The notes under the pieces are model-generated. The model saw only the letters and a list, made by a program, of their open reading frames with translations. It ran no database searches and was not told the origin of the DNA. From positions 1 through 23,321 of the IMG/VR virus record IMGVR_UViG_3300009285_007947: DNA of 23,321 nt; one strand, given 5' to 3'. Shown here piece by piece: positions 21,868-23,321 of this stretch; the first letter of the stretch is position 1, and every line of letters begins with the position of its first letter. Origin of the DNA: a virus. The position numbers and the translations under genes were made by a program.

Positions 21868-22697
21868 AAGAAAATACATTTATTATTCCTCATCTTAATT
21901 ATGGAGATTTGCGTAAATCATTGGAGAAATTGCATAAACATACGCCTCCAAATTTTTATGTCATTTTAGTGGATCAAAATGAAGTTTATCAACAGGTTGA
22001 TGATTTGGTAGATGTTCATATAAGACCAAATCGTAATTTGGGATTTGCGAAGGCATGTAATTGGGGCATACGCCTGTCTGATACGCCTTTCGTAACATTA
22101 ATGAATGATGATGTGGAAATGTTAAATGTAAAATGGTGGGATGGGATTATAGAGACGTTCAAACGGTATGATAAACAGGCATTATGCGTGAATCCATCAT
22201 CACCGCGTAATCCTCGCGCTTCTGGAGATATTCCCGTGAATCATCCTGGATGGGATTATAAAGAGGAATTTACAGAAGAAGAATATGACAAAATGGTAAA
22301 AGAAATAGGAAAAGGCCATATAATTGATGGGATTTGTATGTGGTGTCCAGTATTTAAACGGGAAGCACTAGATAAAGTGAAAGGTAATATTCCTGGAGTA
22401 TGGTTGGATGAGGTGTTTTGGCCAGGCGGGGGAGAGGATTATGACATGAATAGAAGGGGATATTTAACGAAGAATGAATCTAATGAACTGCGTGGATATC
22501 GTTGTTTAGGTACAGGATTATCATTTTCATTTCACTGGTGGTACTCTACTGTCTCTCCTAAAACAGGCAAAACAGGCGTAAAAGACGCAGGAACCACGTA
22601 TTATGACAAATGGGCGGTGCACGGCGAAGGAATGCCTGATATTTATGGCAGAACGGGAAAACAAGAAATTATCATGAATACCTTGCGTGAGTTATAA
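21864..22697 (+). CDS. GT2 glycosyltransferase, rhamnosyltransferase-like
   Basis: This 277-residue GT-A protein contains R-P-N-R-N-L-G-F-A-K-A-C-N-W-G-I, a close match to the N-x-G-F-A-x-x-x-N-x-G motif of rhamnosyltransferase-like GT2 enzymes. It also has L-M-N-D-D-V-E-M (D82/D83, metal site) and W-P-G-G-G-E-D-Y-D-M-N-R-R (catalytic ED). It is the last cistron of the cassette, coupled by ATGA to the previous gene. Its stop lies just before the structured RNA region that closes the operon. Confidence 0.87.
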   Translation: MKENTFIIPHLNYGDLRKSLEKLHKHTPPNFYVILVDQNEVYQQVDDLVDVHIRPNRNLGFAKACNWGIRLSDTPFVTLMNDDVEMLNVKWWDGIIETFKRYDKQALCVNPSSPRNPRASGDIPVNHPGWDYKEEFTEEEYDKMVKEIGKGHIIDGICMWCPVFKREALDKVKGNIPGVWLDEVFWPGGGEDYDMNRRGYLTKNESNELRGYRCLGTGLSFSFHWWYSTVSPKTGKTGVKDAGTTYYDKWAVHGEGMPDIYGRTGKQEIIMNTLREL

Positions 22698-22701
22698 TTA
22701 A

Positions 22702-22795
22702 GGAGAAGCGCGTTGCAGTCTTTGGGTTCTCCATCGGGGCGGGAGATCCGTGCAACGCGCATCTTTTTGTAAGTCCCTGATGGAGAACCCAGAGA
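22702..22795 (+). ncRNA. interleaved stem structure, candidate attenuator RNA
   Basis: Two long pairings cross each other. GCGCGTTGCA (22708-22717) matches TGCAACGCGC (22751-22760) perfectly. 22719-22735 (core GGGTTCTCCATC) matches 22779-22795 (core GATGGAGAACCC) over 17 pairs with one G-U. The order A-B-A'-B' is that of a pseudoknot. B' also contains CCCAGA, the 5' arm of the terminator. In addition, GGAGAA at 22702-22707 can take TTCTCC (22727-22732) away from B'. The transcript therefore has mutually exclusive folds with and without the terminator, as in attenuators or riboswitches. No known class is recognised. Confidence 0.6.
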
Positions 22796-22811
22796 TTATT
22801 CTGGGTTTTTT
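22788..22811 (+). terminator. intrinsic terminator of the glycan operon
   Basis: CCCAGA (22788-22793), loop GATTAT, TCTGGG (22800-22805), then six T (22806-22811). This is a classic Rho-independent terminator and the only clear one in the window. Its upstream arm is shared with the 22719-22735/22779-22795 stem, so termination may be conditional. Confidence 0.85.
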
Positions 22812-22818
22812 GTGATTT

Positions 22819-22884
22819 ATGGCAATAGCTTTTGATGCAGCCTTCAATAGTGGTGCGGTATTTGTAGTAGAGCTGAGTCTATAA
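22819..22884 (+). pseudogene. remnant of a structural-protein gene start (21 codons)
   Basis: The ORF reads M-A-I-A-F-D-A-A-F-N-S-G-A-V-F-V-V-E-L-S-L and stops. M-A-I-A-F-D-A-A-x-x-S-G is a start often seen in phage and metagenomic surface or tail proteins with LamG-like domains. The remainder is absent and no ribosome site is present. The next 108 bases to the fibre gene hold only a promoter and small hairpins. It is best read as the stump of a deleted fibre gene, although a random short ORF is possible. Confidence 0.4.
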
Positions 22885-22956
22885 TATAACAGAAGGAACC
22901 TCTTCTACTATTTTAAAAGAAAAACTCCAGAAAATTGGTTAAAAGTCGAGTACTCG

Positions 22957-22965
22957 TGATATAAT
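22957..22965 (+). promoter_or_regulatory. extended -10 promoter for the fibre gene
   Basis: TGATATAAT is an exact extended -10. A weak -35 (TTGGTT at 22935-22940) is 19 bases upstream, and a palindrome GAGTACTC (22949-22956) lies between them. The predicted start near 22972 leaves a leader of about 21 bases before the ATG at 22993, with no strong ribosome site. It gives the fibre gene expression independent of the terminator upstream. Confidence 0.55.
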
Positions 22966-22992
22966 AATGGCGTAAAGATAATTCTTTATTAT

Positions 22993-23321
22993 ATGGCTAT
23001 TGCACAACCTTTATCCACAGATTTTTTAAATAGTCCTGATCATTCTGTATTACATAGGATAATAGCAGCTGATACTGATGCAACTGTTAAATCAATCCAA
23101 GTCTCCACAACGCAGACTATCATTAGTGCCCCCGCAGACAGCACTACTGCTATTCAATTTAATAAAGCGGATTTAACGACAAATGTATTAAATATAGATA
23201 CCACAAATGGTCGTGTCGGCATCGGGACGACGAGTCCGGGGACAACTTTGGATGTAAATGGCGGTTCGGGGTTGAGAGTTCTTTCTTCTGCTTTTTCTAC
23301 TCCGGGAAGCGGGACAGGTCT
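22993..23321 (+). CDS. tail fibre / surface protein, 5' part only
   Basis: The gene runs off the window after 109 codons with no stop. The N-terminus (M-A-I-A-Q-P-L-S-T-D-F-L-N) is followed by a beta-rich region and T-N-G-R-V-G-I-G-T-T-S-P-G-T-T-L-D-V-N-G. The V-G-I-G-T-x-S-P-x-x-x-L-D-V-x-G motif recurs in long phage fibres and other extracellular trimeric proteins, where it often precedes repeated strands and a C-terminal chaperone domain. This suggests a receptor-binding or fibre role at the tail or capsid surface. The rest of the protein would be needed to decide. Confidence 0.7.
   Translation, partial: MAIAQPLSTDFLNSPDHSVLHRIIAADTDATVKSIQVSTTQTIISAPADSTTAIQFNKADLTTNVLNIDTTNGRVGIGTTSPGTTLDVNGGSGLRVLSSAFSTPGSGTG

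Overview
The window is part of a tailed double-stranded DNA phage (Caudoviricetes) genome, or a prophage or metagenomic phage contig. A packaging and head module in canonical order (small terminase, large terminase, portal, scaffold, decoration protein, HK97-fold capsid protein) is followed by a long glycan-modification cassette, and then by the start of a tail-fibre-like gene that leaves the window. No integrase, tRNA, CRISPR array or lysis gene is seen. The host cannot be fixed. Stops are read with the standard bacterial code (TGA ends many genes). Many genes have GGAG-type ribosome sites, but four promoter/start pairs look leaderless. The VGIGTTSP-type fibre motif is frequent in metagenomic and Patescibacteria-associated sequences, which is only a weak hint.

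Layout: 1-310 is a control region with a near-consensus sigma70 promoter, about ten copies of an ATGTTCAT/ATGAACAT element and a G-run/C-run block. 311-631 is a small PD-(D/E)XK-like nuclease. 944-9449 is the packaging/head operon, with several tiny ORFs and one GT-A glycosyltransferase lying between portal and scaffold. The capsid gene is split by a group I intron (about 7984-8764). P1, P10, the P/Q/R/S core and P9 can be read directly, and removal of the intron restores a 303-residue capsid protein. The intron carries an HNH homing-endonuclease gene on the opposite strand with its own promoter. 9464-10300 holds a 44-residue zinc-ribbon protein and a protein with a tail of about 100 residues that is nearly all Ser/Thr.

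10367-22697 is one transcription unit. It starts at an extended -10 promoter whose predicted start is the ATG itself and ends in a strong intrinsic terminator. It encodes seven glycosyltransferases (three GT-B of GT4 type, one CgeB-like GT-B, and GT2 types), three small SAM methyltransferases and a DegT/DnrJ/EryC1-type sugar aminotransferase, mostly joined by 4-base ATGA overlaps. This is the equipment for building a methylated, amino-sugar-containing glycan. The Ser-rich virion-type protein just upstream is an attractive acceptor, but that link is inference.

The cassette and capsid gene are loaded with homing elements: the intron HNH, a free-standing HNH at 17547, a 360-residue LAGLIDADG intein in the aminotransferase, and a second free-standing HNH at 20504. 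The last sits between a 20-codon relic of a glycosyltransferase 5' end and a complete glycosyltransferase beginning with a homologous segment. The cassette ends in a structured RNA region (22702-22811) in which two long stems interleave as in a pseudoknot and one stem competes with the terminator hairpin. This looks like an attenuator controlling the downstream fibre genes.
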